From assembly GCF_021502725.1 (NCBI RefSeq), contig NZ_JAKFFS010000001.1, positions 558,001 to 622,000 of the forward strand: DNA of 64,000 bases, written 5' to 3'. This DNA is from Dyadobacter sp. CY345. Its GTDB lineage: Bacteria; Bacteroidota; Bacteroidia; Cytophagales; Spirosomataceae. The number at the start of each line of letters is the position of its first letter. Positions within the stretch are counted from its first letter, which is position 1. Below the pieces are notes generated by a model. It was not told the DNA's origin. It did not search any database and saw nothing but the letters and a program-made list of their open reading frames with translations. Both the position numbers and the translations under genes were made by a program. Shown here piece after piece: positions 1-10,000 of this stretch.

Positions 1-714
1 GAAGAAATTAACCGGATTATGACGGATTGCATCGCTGACGATCTTTTTGTTACAGAACAGGCAGGTATTGACAACCTCAAAAGAGAAAGCATTCCCAATG
101 AAAAAGTACATTTTGTCGGCAATGTGATGATCGATTCTTTGGTATACTATCGCCAGAAAGCTTTGACTTTGACGCTTGTGCAAGATCTTGGTTTGGAGCC
201 AAAATCTTATGTTTTGATGACAATGCACCGTCCAAGCAATGTGGATTTTCAGGAAGGACTAACCAATATTTTAACAATCATCAAAGAAACTTCAAAAAGT
301 AAAACCGTACTTTTCCCCGTTCATCCTAGAACGCTGAAAAATATGGAAACCTGGGGTTTGCTGGATGAATTGCAAAGTCTTGAAAATGTGATTTTGATGG
401 AACCGCAGGGTTATCTTGAATTTTTACATTTGATGGAAAATGCTGCTTTGATTATCACGGATTCAGGTGGAATTCAGGAAGAAACTACTTATCTGCAAGT
501 GCCTTGTCTGACTTTCCGGGCAAGTACAGAACGCCCGGTAACCGTGGAATTGGGAACTAACATTTTATTAAGTGATCTGGACCCGGTTTCGGTTTCTGAA
601 AAAGTGCAGGATATCCTGGCAGGAAGAGTGAAAGAGGGCGTAATTCCTCCATTCTGGGATGGACATGCCGCTGAACGTATCGCTGAAATATTGATACAAA
701 AATACGCTAAATAG
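1..714 (+). CDS. wecB: UDP-N-acetylglucosamine 2-epimerase (non-hydrolysing), 5' end missing
   Basis: Interconverts UDP-GlcNAc and UDP-ManNAc in the cytoplasm to supply precursors for surface polysaccharide. The reading frame is open from base 1, so the gene begins outside the window. About 237 residues are present, against roughly 370 usual for the family. Visible family signatures are the MHRPSN segment, HPRT, and the DSGGIQEE loop near the nucleotide-binding site, followed by an ERPVT motif. The stop lies 9 bases before the start of the flippase gene, which suggests co-transcription. The identification is firm; which polysaccharide it serves is unknown. Confidence 0.92.
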   Translation, partial: EEINRIMTDCIADDLFVTEQAGIDNLKRESIPNEKVHFVGNVMIDSLVYYRQKALTLTLVQDLGLEPKSYVLMTMHRPSNVDFQEGLTNILTIIKETSKSKTVLFPVHPRTLKNMETWGLLDELQSLENVILMEPQGYLEFLHLMENAALIITDSGGIQEETTYLQVPCLTFRASTERPVTVELGTNILLSDLDPVSVSEKVQDILAGRVKEGVIPPFWDGHAAERIAEILIQKYAK

Positions 715-723
715 ACTTTCAGA

Positions 724-2223
724 GTGGGAATCGTTGTTCGTCAAAGTCTTAAAGCTGGTCTTGGATCGTACATTGGGGTAGGGATTGGTATCGTCAATCA
801 GATGTATGTTTCTACGAAATTTCTTTCCGTAGAGCAGCTTGGACTTTCCCGTTTGCTTTTAGAAAACAGTTTACTTTTTGCGGCTTTTGCTCATTTGGGA
901 ACTCCGTTTATTGCCGACAAATTTTTCAGCCTTTTCCGCGACGACGAAGAAGGACATAACGGGATTCTACCATTTTTGCTTTTTCTTCCTTTCATTGGTG
1001 GGATTATTTTCGGAATATTTTACCTGATTTTCACACCGGCGATTCATGCATATTTTGCGGAGAATTCGCCGATGCTTTTGAAGTACCATTTTCTGGTAAT
1101 CCCATTAACGACATTCTGGATTTATATCACAGTTCTGGAAGCCTATTGCCGGAATAATTCAAGGATAGCCGTCCCTAACTTTATTCGGGAAGTTTATCTT
1201 AAAATCGCCAATGTACTGCTAATTCTAATGTTTGGTTTTGGCTGGCTGAGTTTTGAAGTGATGCTCTACTTATACGTCGCTTCGTATGGCTTGGCGATTA
1301 TCATTCTCTTTGGTTATATCAAACAAATCGGGAAACTATACTGGCGTCGTCCAAATAGGAAAATATTGACCAAAAAGCTGGTTCGCCAGATGCTTGGATA
1401 TGGAAGTTTTACACTTTTAGGTGGACTTGGCGTTAGTCTAATGCTTTTCATCGACAGAACAATGGTTGCTGGTGAAAAAGGTCTGATCAGTGCCGGAATT
1501 TTTATCATTGCAACGTATCTGGCTGGAATTATTGAAATTCCGAGAAAAGCGATTGCACAGATTTCTATACCATTAATTTCTGCTGCACTCGTGCAGGGAG
1601 ATTATGCGCACGTTCGCACGATGAATCAGAAATCAGCATTAAATCAGCTCATTGCTGGCGGTGTGGTATTTTTACTGATCTGGTCAAATATTGATGATAT
1701 TTTCTTCCTGATACCAAAAGGAGCGACCTATGGAACGGGCAAATATGTGGTCCTTTTTCTTTCTTTAGTCAAGGTTTTTGATATTGCCACGGGCTTGAAT
1801 ACGGAGATAATCATGTATTCGAAGTTTTTCAAATTTTCAACATTATTCATCATTGTATCCGCTGTTATCGGACTTCTGCTGAATATCTGGCTAATACCAA
1901 TTTATGGAATTCTTGGCGCAGCGATTGCTACTGCTTTGACCACTTTTGTTTATTCAATGGCGCGGATGACCTTTGTTTGGCACAAATTTGGCGTGCTGCC
2001 ATTTACCAACAAAACGATTCAGGTAGCAATCATTCTTGTTATACTGTACGGTTTGACCTTACTGACGCCGGAGTATCATAAAACCATTCTGTCATCCATG
2101 TTCATGATGGCTCTGCGTTCTTCCATTATTCTTTTGCTTTTTATTGTTCTTATTGTCCGATTTAAAATTTCAGAAGAAATAAACGATCTCGTAACCGGTT
2201 TGCAGAAAAGGTTTTTGAAATAA
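724..2223 (+). CDS. Wzx-like polysaccharide flippase (MATE/MVF superfamily)
   Basis: A 499-residue integral membrane protein with about 12-14 hydrophobic segments spread over the whole length, the layout of oligosaccharide flippases that turn lipid-linked repeat units across the inner membrane. The chosen start is GTG at 724, 9 bases after the epimerase stop; no in-frame ATG lies near it. The sequence after the first helices has VPNFIREVYLK and later IDRTMVAGEKG, charged loops between helices typical of this group. Position beside wecB supports a role in O-antigen or exopolysaccharide export. The substrate cannot be told from sequence. Confidence 0.85.
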   Translation: MGIVVRQSLKAGLGSYIGVGIGIVNQMYVSTKFLSVEQLGLSRLLLENSLLFAAFAHLGTPFIADKFFSLFRDDEEGHNGILPFLLFLPFIGGIIFGIFYLIFTPAIHAYFAENSPMLLKYHFLVIPLTTFWIYITVLEAYCRNNSRIAVPNFIREVYLKIANVLLILMFGFGWLSFEVMLYLYVASYGLAIIILFGYIKQIGKLYWRRPNRKILTKKLVRQMLGYGSFTLLGGLGVSLMLFIDRTMVAGEKGLISAGIFIIATYLAGIIEIPRKAIAQISIPLISAALVQGDYAHVRTMNQKSALNQLIAGGVVFLLIWSNIDDIFFLIPKGATYGTGKYVVLFLSLVKVFDIATGLNTEIIMYSKFFKFSTLFIIVSAVIGLLLNIWLIPIYGILGAAIATALTTFVYSMARMTFVWHKFGVLPFTNKTIQVAIILVILYGLTLLTPEYHKTILSSMFMMALRSSIILLLFIVLIVRFKISEEINDLVTGLQKRFLK

Positions 2224-2226
2224 TTT

Positions 2227-3147
2227 CTAAATCAAATCATCCCCCAATTTGATTTTTCTTGACGTCTTGATACGATTTTCAACGAAAGCCAGATCACGGA
2301 TATAAATCGTGTTTTCCGGGTTCGTAGCGGTTATTTTAGTCAGTTTTCTTTCAACAGGGAAATAATTATAAGGTACGAAGCCGAGGCTCAAAAGTTTGTC
2401 GTGAATGTAATTCTGGCCGAATTCATATTGATCGGAAAGTCCGTTGGTTTCCATGATAATGATTTTCAGCTCAGGTCTTTCCAGCGTTTTTAAGGCTCCG
2501 TTGATGACATTGGCTTCAAAACCTTCCACATCGATTTTTAGTAAATTGATGTTTTTATCAAACAGTAAATTATCCAGCGAATTCACAGGAACTTCCGTAA
2601 CCGGACCGCCAAAAGTATTATCGTTGATTACATGATTAATAGCATCCAGGGAATTTGAAAAAATCAGTGTTTCTTCTTTATCCCCAACGCCCAGATTATA
2701 AAGCTCAGATCTGTCTTGCAGATTATTGTAATTAATATTGCGTTTCAAGTTTGCAAACGTGGATGGAATCGGTTCAAACGACAAAGATTTTGCGCCGGTT
2801 ATCCCTGATGCCAGAACAGAATAAACACCGATATTGGCTCCCACATCCACAAATGTATCTTCCGGACGCAGGTAATGCATCACAAAAAGCATTTCATTGG
2901 TGTCGTATAAGCCAGTGTAAATTTGCAGTTCCGCGCTCGACATTCCCTTATCAACAACCAGCGAAACATGCTCGACAAACGGATAAATCATGGGATGTTT
3001 GTGCAGGCGAATGACCAGGCCTCTTTTGAAGAGTGTCATCAATGCTTTTACCTTTCTGTCTTTGTTTAAAGGGTGGCCCAGAACCGTCTTTATCGTTTTT
3101 AATTTCATTCTAAAACTGAGGGATTTTGAAATTATTCCCGCTATCAA
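2227..3147 (-). CDS. FkbM family SAM-dependent methyltransferase
   Basis: A 306-residue cytoplasmic protein with an FkbM-type methyltransferase core: the SAM-binding motif VDVGANIGVYS (about residue 97), an acidic strand end at SFEP (about residue 120), and LLKIDVEGFE (about residue 200), the hallmark of FkbM enzymes, which O-methylate sugars or polyketides. It is convergent with the flippase, with only 3 bases between stops. Together with the next gene it fits modification of a surface glycan. An internal Met at residue 14 is an alternative start. Confidence 0.85.
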   Translation of the reverse strand: MIAGIISKSLSFRMKLKTIKTVLGHPLNKDRKVKALMTLFKRGLVIRLHKHPMIYPFVEHVSLVVDKGMSSAELQIYTGLYDTNEMLFVMHYLRPEDTFVDVGANIGVYSVLASGITGAKSLSFEPIPSTFANLKRNINYNNLQDRSELYNLGVGDKEETLIFSNSLDAINHVINDNTFGGPVTEVPVNSLDNLLFDKNINLLKIDVEGFEANVINGALKTLERPELKIIIMETNGLSDQYEFGQNYIHDKLLSLGFVPYNYFPVERKLTKITATNPENTIYIRDLAFVENRIKTSRKIKLGDDLI

Positions 3148-3282
3148 TGCAAATATTAAAATTGAGTGCTAATGTAGTATATTTGCAGCCCCTGTGCAAA
3201 ATAGAGGTTTCGTAGCAAAGCCGTAAATCTTAATATTTCAGGGTAATAATTGTTATAAATATCTTTCGGAATAAGCGGATAC

Positions 3283-3927
3283 ATGGTTAAGTTTTTAAAA
3301 AAGCAAAGTTGGGGACTTCTAAATTCAGTTGGTTTTGGCGGAGCCGTTCAGCTATATTTAAAAAGTGCGTTGAAAGAATATGGTTGGTTCAGAAGTTTTC
3401 ACTCCAAACAATCCGTTGACGCTGCCGGAAATCCGCTTCCCTGGTATACTTATTCATTTATCTTTTTCCTTGAACCAAGAATTAAACCGCATTTTGAAGT
3501 TTTCGAGTATGGCTCGGGAAACTCAACACGCTGGTATGGAGCCCGTGTAAAACATATCGCTGCCGTTGAACATGATGCGCAGTGGATCGAGATGATCAAA
3601 CCAAAACTTCCTGCAAATTCCATCGTTTATTCCCGTCCGCAAGGTGATAGTTATGTAGAAGCGGTTAAAAATGAAGGCAAAAAATACAATATTATCGTTG
3701 TTGATGGTCGTAACCGTGTAAAATGTACTGCATTCGCTGCGCAGTATTTAACAGAAGATGGAGTCTTGATTCTGGATAATTCGGAACGTGACTGGTACCA
3801 GCCAGCGAAAGATTTTATGACCAATAAAGGTTATAAAAGTATTGATTTCCGTGGAATGCTTCCGATCGTTGGACACGAAAGCTGCTCGACTGTTTTCTAT
3901 AAGGATGGCAATTGCTTGGGGATTTAA
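3283..3927 (+). CDS. Class I methyltransferase-like protein of unknown substrate
   Basis: A 214-residue protein whose middle reads as a Rossmann methyltransferase fold: EYGSGNST (about residue 80) fits motif I, AVEHDAQW fits the acidic residue after strand 2, and IIVVDGRNR plus GVLILDNSERD fit strands 4 and 5. Similar proteins occur in polysaccharide and glycosyltransferase clusters. ATG at 3283 was chosen, followed by a basic N-terminus. Its stop codon overlaps the stop of the convergent GNAT-like gene. Substrate and catalytic activity are not established by the sequence. Confidence 0.7.
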   Translation: MVKFLKKQSWGLLNSVGFGGAVQLYLKSALKEYGWFRSFHSKQSVDAAGNPLPWYTYSFIFFLEPRIKPHFEVFEYGSGNSTRWYGARVKHIAAVEHDAQWIEMIKPKLPANSIVYSRPQGDSYVEAVKNEGKKYNIIVVDGRNRVKCTAFAAQYLTEDGVLILDNSERDWYQPAKDFMTNKGYKSIDFRGMLPIVGHESCSTVFYKDGNCLGI

Positions 3928-4907
3928 TTGTTGAGAACCATGTTATAAGTTATTTTCAACGATTCCTTTCCGCCCATATTTTTCTTAAAACGGATTAACT
4001 CCGGCTTTTCATCTCCATGGTTATCTACTGAAATCCCTTGATCCAGTATTGTTATCTGTTCCTTCTGGCAATAATTATAAAGTTCTTCATATAACATCAC
4101 ACCCGGACTGAAACTTCTGTATGACATGAGGTCAGCCATAAGGAAAATATACAATACGCTGCGATTAATCCGAACTGCAACACTTACGGCAACTAGCCGA
4201 CGCTGATCTCGAACAGTGAATAGTAAAAATTCATTTGGGAATTTTGTAAATAACGTAAGCAAATGACTCTCTGAAATAGATAACGGATAGTTCTTCTCAT
4301 TAAAAGAATTTTGAATAAAGTTATACAGAGTTACGTGAGGAACATTTTCTTCCTTCATAGCAAAAAATCCCGCTTTTTTGCACTTATTAAGTCTTCGCGA
4401 TTCCTGCCCTGAAATTGTTTGCGGAAAAAGAGAAGGGCCAACTTCGATGTGTAAATTTCGCTGCATTTTAAAATGCCCGAAACCGGCTGTTATATAAATT
4501 TTATTCAAACGCTCGTGAAGCTTTGTATTGTAACACGATGGCCAGTTTGTAATGGTAATGAACTTCTGGTCCTCAACCATTGCCGTGTTTATGACGCATG
4601 ACAGCAAAAAGTAAAGCGCTTCGTCAGGACAATTTTCATGGCAGTTTATTCCGCCAAAAGATGCCCGGATCGGTGATAAAAATTCGGGCTTATCAGTTCT
4701 TTTAAAAAAATGAATTACAGCAAGAATTTCAGGCGTGTCCTTTCGATATAGATGAAAAGAGAATGCCTCTTCCCCTTGCGTTTCAAGATGCCTGGAAGTG
4801 TTAAACAGATCAGGCTGAAAAGTATAAAACTCATCAACCGGTAGTTGGGGTAAATAGCGTTTGACCTCAAACAGACCTTCTATCCAGGTATAATACAGGT
4901 TTTTCAA
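3924..4907 (-). CDS. GNAT / FemAB-like acyltransferase
   Basis: A 327-residue cytoplasmic protein resembling the BioF2-like GNAT proteins that sit in polysaccharide loci. The C-terminal half has the alternation of strands and helices of an acetyltransferase domain: LLFTVRDQRRLVAVSVAVR as the core strands, then SFSPGVMLYEELYNYC as the acyl-CoA-binding turn and helix, then ILDQGIS. No signal peptide is seen. It is convergent with the methyltransferase-like gene and divergent from the response-regulator gene at 5539, so it closes the surface-glycan region. The family assignment is moderate and the acceptor is unknown. Confidence 0.6.
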   Translation of the reverse strand: MKNLYYTWIEGLFEVKRYLPQLPVDEFYTFQPDLFNTSRHLETQGEEAFSFHLYRKDTPEILAVIHFFKRTDKPEFLSPIRASFGGINCHENCPDEALYFLLSCVINTAMVEDQKFITITNWPSCYNTKLHERLNKIYITAGFGHFKMQRNLHIEVGPSLFPQTISGQESRRLNKCKKAGFFAMKEENVPHVTLYNFIQNSFNEKNYPLSISESHLLTLFTKFPNEFLLFTVRDQRRLVAVSVAVRINRSVLYIFLMADLMSYRSFSPGVMLYEELYNYCQKEQITILDQGISVDNHGDEKPELIRFKKNMGGKESLKITYNMVLNN

Positions 4908-5538
4908 TTTGAAGTGTGGGTAAGTAATCGTAACAATTTAACTTATCTGACATTGATTTTCACTTACCATTAGATAATATTCTTTGAATTTTTTTGTGAC
5001 AAAATTCCATCTGTACAGTCAAATAGTTAATGGTTTTCTATTTTAGCATGTAAAACTACTATCAATATTTAATGTAAACTCTTGTATTTTAGTTATTTAA
5101 AACAAGTTGGCAAATAGATAAGCAATCTTTCTACCTTATTGTAGATTGAAATTCAAATTTATGTAGGAGTAGCATGATTTTTTTTATCGAATTATCTTTG
5201 TAATTTAAAAGTTGAAAAAAATCTTAGGCAAAAAACGATTATCAACACTTTAATCAGCTGTTTTCTAACTAAAATATCTAACTTGTACCTCTAATATAAA
5301 ATGACGCGGGTTTAATCTTTAGATAGGGATATGTTTTGCCATCAAAATGGCAAACGCAATCTTGAATTCAAGGGTATTTTTATTATAATTTAATTATCTT
5401 TTCACAATCTATTAGGAAGTATTTACACCTATTTACCAAGTATTTAGAATTATAGTGACAATTTCGTGTTTTGATTCATAATTAATTCTAACTTTGGCGT
5501 AATACTATTTCTAGTGTCATCTAGTATATAAACTTTTC
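4908..5538. other. AT-rich divergent intergenic region with several palindromes
   Basis: 631 bases separate two divergent genes and contain no convincing reading frame. Structures visible are TCTAC-N6-GTAGA at 5130-5145, an 8-base-arm hairpin at 5335-5354 (TTTGCCAT, loop CAAA, ATGGCAAA), and a perfect 12-base palindrome CTTGAATTCAAG at 5361-5372. A TAACTTTG promoter element lies at 5489-5496. The length and density of dyads suggest regulatory sites or an untranslated RNA, but neither can be shown here. Confidence 0.5.
5489..5496 (+). promoter_or_regulatory. Candidate -7 promoter element (TAACTTTG)
   Basis: Exact match to the Bacteroidota -7 consensus TAnnTTTG, 43 bases before the start of the response regulator at 5539. 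A TTTG at 5470-5473 could be the -33 element, but the 15-base gap is shorter than the usual spacing of about 20, so only the -7 element is claimed. Confidence 0.45.
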
Positions 5539-6171
5539 ATGAAGCACATACTTATTGCCGAGGATCACGCAGTTGTACGAATCGGAACAAAACACCTCCT
5601 AAAATCTCTGATACCGGAATCTCAAATTACGGGCGTCGATACATTTCAGAAAGTGCTTCTGGAATTAGGTAGTCAAAACTTTGACCTACTTATTTTGGAT
5701 ATCAACATCCCAGGCGGGAATAACACGAAAATGATTGAGACAATAAGGATCAAGCGTCCTGAAATTCGCATTCTTATGTTTTCAAGTTATGACGAACAAT
5801 TATATGGTTTGTTATATCTCCAGGCGGGTGCGGATGGGTATCTTTCAAAAGACGCAGCTGAGGATGAGTTTAAAACTGCTGTTTTAAGCGTACTCGATAA
5901 CAAAAAGTATATGAGTGCGGATATGCAACAGATCAACATCAACAGGCTTATCAATCCAAAAGAGTTTCTTCCCGATCCAATCGTAAGTCTTTCTCCAAGA
6001 GAAAAAGATGTTATGAATCTATTGAAGGAAGGTTTTGGAACTGCAAAAATTGCAGAGAAGCTTAGCTTGCAATTGTCCACGGTGAGTACTTATAAAGCCC
6101 GGATCTTCGAAAAGATGGGCGTCAAAAACATTGTTGAATTGATTACTAAGATCAAACTTATCGATAGTTAA
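5539..6171 (+). CDS. NarL/LuxR-type response regulator (paralogue 1)
   Basis: 210 residues: an N-terminal receiver domain (acidic pocket E8, D9; phosphoacceptor D54 in LILDINIPGG; conserved Lys at about 104 in YLSK) joined to a C-terminal LuxR-type helix-turn-helix (LSPREKDVMNLLKEG, then STVSTYKARIFEKM). It should bind DNA when phosphorylated. The gene at 6365 is a close paralogue with the same D54 context. No kinase gene is co-directional; the nearest is the propeller kinase at 7016-10186 on the other strand. It is followed directly by a strong terminator, so it forms a single-gene unit. Confidence 0.9.
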   Translation: MKHILIAEDHAVVRIGTKHLLKSLIPESQITGVDTFQKVLLELGSQNFDLLILDINIPGGNNTKMIETIRIKRPEIRILMFSSYDEQLYGLLYLQAGADGYLSKDAAEDEFKTAVLSVLDNKKYMSADMQQININRLINPKEFLPDPIVSLSPREKDVMNLLKEGFGTAKIAEKLSLQLSTVSTYKARIFEKMGVKNIVELITKIKLIDS

Positions 6172-6196
6172 TATTAATATTATCTGGATTTAGAGG

Positions 6197-6232
6197 CAGA
6201 TGCCAGGGTGTTCCTGGCATCTGTTTTTTTTT
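6197..6232 (+). terminator. Rho-independent terminator after response regulator 1
   Basis: Perfect 11-base-pair stem (6197-6207 with 6213-6223), 5-base loop GTGTT, then nine T. It separates the two paralogous regulators into independent transcripts. Confidence 0.92.
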
Positions 6233-6262
6233 GCAGATATGTAATAAATTAAGACAATTTAT

Positions 6263-6290
6263 GTAGATATAGTTCTACTTTTTGGTAGAA
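6263..6290 (+). promoter_or_regulatory. Candidate operator: three alternating GTAGA/TCTAC half-sites at 11-base steps
   Basis: GTAGA at 6263, TCTAC at 6274 and GTAGA at 6285 alternate in orientation at exactly 11-base steps, so each adjacent pair is an inverted repeat across about one helical turn. The second pair reads TTCTAC-N6-GTAGAA. The block is about 75-100 bases before the start at 6365. The same TCTAC-N6-GTAGA dyad occurs at 5130-5145 upstream of the paralogue. Binding protein unknown; autoregulation is an inference. Confidence 0.45.
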
Positions 6291-6322
6291 AATTTTTTAG
6301 AACAAGATTAACAACTATTCTG

Positions 6323-6330
6323 TAATTTTG
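6323..6330 (+). promoter_or_regulatory. Candidate -7 promoter element (TAATTTTG)
   Basis: Exact TAnnTTTG match 35 bases before the ATG at 6365. No clear -33 TTTG is present at the expected distance, which would fit a promoter needing an activator. Confidence 0.45.
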
Positions 6331-6364
6331 TTTTCTTCCCGTTTTCAGTAGCGCATAGTATAAA

Positions 6365-7012
6365 ATGAATAGAATCTTAATTGTCGAGGATCATGCGATT
6401 GTCCGCATGGGTATTGATTTCTTAATAACAGATATGTTTGCCAGAGTTGAAGTTCAGCAAGCCTCGACTTTTAGCGCCACGCTCGAAATCCTTTCGAAAA
6501 CAAACTTTGATATGGTTATGCTCGACATAAATATTCCGGGCGGTGAGAATAACCGGATGATTCAGATTGTTCGTAAAATTCAACCAGCAATAAAAATTTT
6601 GATTTTTTCCGGATTAGACGAAGAGATTTACGCACTGCACTATCTGAATGCCGGAGCTAATGGCTATCTGTCAAAAGGCGCCTCGGAAGATGATTATAAG
6701 GTGGCAATAATGTCTGTCCTGAATGATGGGAAATATGTCAGCAATAAAGTTCAGAGGTTAATGGTTAAGAATATTCTTGATAACAAATACGGTAGCTATA
6801 ATCCGCTTGAAGATCTTTCCAAACGTGAGCTGGAAGTTATGTATCTTTTGGCGCAGGGGAAATGGACAAAGGAAATTGCCACTATTCTGAATTTAAAAGA
6901 GACTACAATAAGTACCTATAAATCCCGCATTTTTGAGAAAATGGAGGTGAGTAACGTTATTGAAATGTTTAGGAAACTGGAATTGTACAAAACGGAAGCA
7001 CAGGAAAATTAG
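6365..7012 (+). CDS. NarL/LuxR-type response regulator (paralogue 2)
   Basis: 215 residues with the same architecture as the regulator at 5539: receiver domain with E8/D9, phosphoacceptor D54 in VMLDINIPGG, Lys in YLSKGASEDD, then a LuxR helix-turn-helix (LSKRELEVMYLLAQG, TTISTYKSRIFEKM). Tandem placement and matching motifs point to a local duplication followed by divergence. Its stop is 3 bases from the stop of the convergent propeller histidine kinase, which makes that kinase the best candidate partner, though pairing is not shown. Confidence 0.9.
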   Translation: MNRILIVEDHAIVRMGIDFLITDMFARVEVQQASTFSATLEILSKTNFDMVMLDINIPGGENNRMIQIVRKIQPAIKILIFSGLDEEIYALHYLNAGANGYLSKGASEDDYKVAIMSVLNDGKYVSNKVQRLMVKNILDNKYGSYNPLEDLSKRELEVMYLLAQGKWTKEIATILNLKETTISTYKSRIFEKMEVSNVIEMFRKLELYKTEAQEN

Positions 7013-7015
7013 AGA

Positions 7016-10000
7016 TTACTTTTCTTCCGGGAATATGAGATGAATAAGTGTACCATTTTCGTTCTCAACTAAAATCCTAATGCCCAGCATCATACAGATC
7101 TCTTTAACGATCGTTAAACCAAGTCCGCCATACGATTTTGATAACACTTTCGACTTTTCATAAGAGTCTGATTTTGACTCATTATTAAGCCATTGCAAGA
7201 TTTCATCGGGCATCCCTGGCCCGGAATCAGAAATGATCAGATGCGTATAATCTTGTCGTTTTTCGGTATGCATTTTTATAAAACCTCCCTGGCAGAATTT
7301 ATTGGCATTATCGACCAGGTTATGAACAATAATACCTAACAGCTGCGGACTCGTATTAACTGTGATACTGCCGTCCACTTCGTTGATAAATTTATTAGAA
7401 TGCTCATTCAATACACCTTTGAATATTTCCAAGTTTTCACTGAGTGAATGTTTCAGATTCGTTTCTTCCAACAAAATATTGCTGCCATAAACCTGTGTCT
7501 TAACATATCCAATCAGATTTTCAAGTAGATGGTGCATATGATCAGCCGTAAATTCAATTGTTTTTCCAAGCTCTGATACGGATTCAAATCTTTCGTTTTT
7601 TACCATGAGGTCAATACGTCCCGCAGATTTGGATACAAATTTTAAAGGCGTTTTAATGTCATGTGACATTGAAGCAATTAGCCGGGTTTGGATGTGCATT
7701 TGACGCTGCAGCTCTTGTTCAGACTTTTCCAGTGCGCCAAGTGTATGCTCCAATTTTCTGGTGCGTCGTGCAATTTTCAATTCAAGCAGTTGATTTTCCT
7801 TTTTGATAATTCTAAGCCTTATTTTTAAAAATATATAAATACCCAAAATTACCAGTAGCAAACAGACAAGCTTAAACCATATCGTTTCATACCATGATGG
7901 AGGCACAATAATCGTAATTTTTTTGATCGAATAATTTTCGGCTCCGAAACCGTTTATCTTTTTAATATAAAGTGAATAATTGCCCGTTCCCAAGGAACCC
8001 AGGGAAATCGTTGTTTCACTTCCGTCTAGATTTAGCCAATCTGCTTCAATCGGGCTTCTGTTCGTGTTTTTAAGGATGGCATAAGAAATATCAAGATTAG
8101 AAAGATCGCCAAAATAAGCCATGGCCAGTTGAATCTTGATCTGTTGAGGATCGACTGGAAAATTTAAGGTGTCATTGGAAATAAAGGTACGAGTCCCCCT
8201 AAGTTCGTATCGGTCCAGCAGAATTTTGTTTGTCGGTAATTCCTGACGCGTTTCCTCAGGAATATACCAAACCAAACCATCCAGTGAGGGGAGCGATACA
8301 TATTTATTGGCCAATCTTATCGCACAGGGCTGACATCCTCCATTGAACTCGTTCGTATAAAATCCCTGTTCCTTGGTATATCGCAAATAGAAAACATCCG
8401 CAGCCTGACCCATTTTAGATTTCATAGCGTAATTGAGCAGATCCGTCCTTGCCACTTTAAACAGACCTTTGTTTGTAGTAATCCAAAAGAAATTATTCTT
8501 GTCGGCAAAAATACAGTGAGCTCCGGACAGATATTTATTTTTATCAAGCGGAAATTTGGTTAAACCATTTTCACCGTATAAAAATATCCCATCCTCGTAG
8601 GTTGAAATCCAAATGTTTTTTTGATTTTTCTTGCCAGGGGATGCATCGATGTATAAGCTCCTGACATAGAGTTTGCCGGTTCCTCTAATTACATCCGTTT
8701 TTTTGGATAATATGTCTAAGAGGAAAACACCATGATCGGTCCCTACAACCAATGTTTGTGAATTTTTTTCTAACAAAAACGAAATTCTTGTTAAATCTCC
8801 CTTTACAAATAGCTGGGGTTCTGGTCTGGGGTCGGAGAGATTAATCCTGAATAAACCGGATTCACGGGTACCAATCCAGATTGTACCGTCATTTCCTTCA
8901 TATATGTGATTTATCTCGGTTCCGACGTTCCAGGATCTAACTAATTTGTTTTCTTTGATACGGTAGCAGTAGATGATACCTCCGGATTTACGCCAGACAT
9001 TTCCTTGTTTATCGGTGAGTATCCCGTAACTATCCGCGGCGTTTTTTTCAGAACTTATGACCGATATTTCTTTGTTGATCGTAGCTGTACCATGTCGGCT
9101 CCTACTTAATAAAAATCCTCTTGGAGTTAATACGCTATTGGAATCATAGGCAGTTTGTCCATAAAAAACATTGTCGAGATTGCTTCCAGTAGTTCGTAAC
9201 GTAATGAAATCTTTGCGCTTTAAAATGAATAATCCTTTGGTGACGCTTCCTAAAAAAAAACGTTGGTTTTGGCTGTCAAAATGAATTGAAGAAATGTTCC
9301 TTTCTCCAAAATCGAAGTTTTCGAGCACTAGAACGGTGCTTAATTTATTTTCGGGGGATTCCTTTATTTTATAAAGATTTTTATTAAAATAGACAAAAAC
9401 CTGGTCTGAAATGTTATTCCAATAAATCTCCGGTTGGTGTTTTTGATCGCTATAAGTCTTGTCTTTTAAAATGTCACCAGTCAATGCAAACTTAATCAAT
9501 CCGGTACCCGTTATTTTGGTAAGGCTGCGTTCTCCTGTAAAGTGATAGAGATTTTTACCAATCGTAAAGCAGTCCCAATATCTTAGATTTACAAAAGGCA
9601 GTTCGAAGTTTTTTTTCCAGTTCGAGTAATATTCAATTTTTTGGTGATGACATATAAAGAAGTTGCCTTTTCCCGACCCTATCGGAATTATGTAATTGTC
9701 AGGGTCAGCCCACTCCCGCATATAGTTAGGAGCTCCGTTGGCTAATATGGAGGTTTTTCTTGGATTTCGCATAAAGGGAATCCTGAGAATACTGTTGTTG
9801 TAATACTCAGAATCTACCTGAGCTTTTCCGGATTCAATTCGTATAAATTCATAGTTTTCAGCAACAGCATAAAATCTTTTTACTCCACGGGTTTCAGAAA
9901 TATCCGGCTGCAACATCGAAAACCTGTTATTTGAAATAGGTAGGTTGGATTTAGTAAAGAGATAGAAATTACGCCCGTCAAACCGTACCAATCCGGTTTC

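Noticed and set aside
5470..5496. Full -33/-7 promoter (TTTG ... TAACTTTG) before response regulator 1
   Set aside because: The 15-base spacer is too short for the usual arrangement; only the -7 element is kept.
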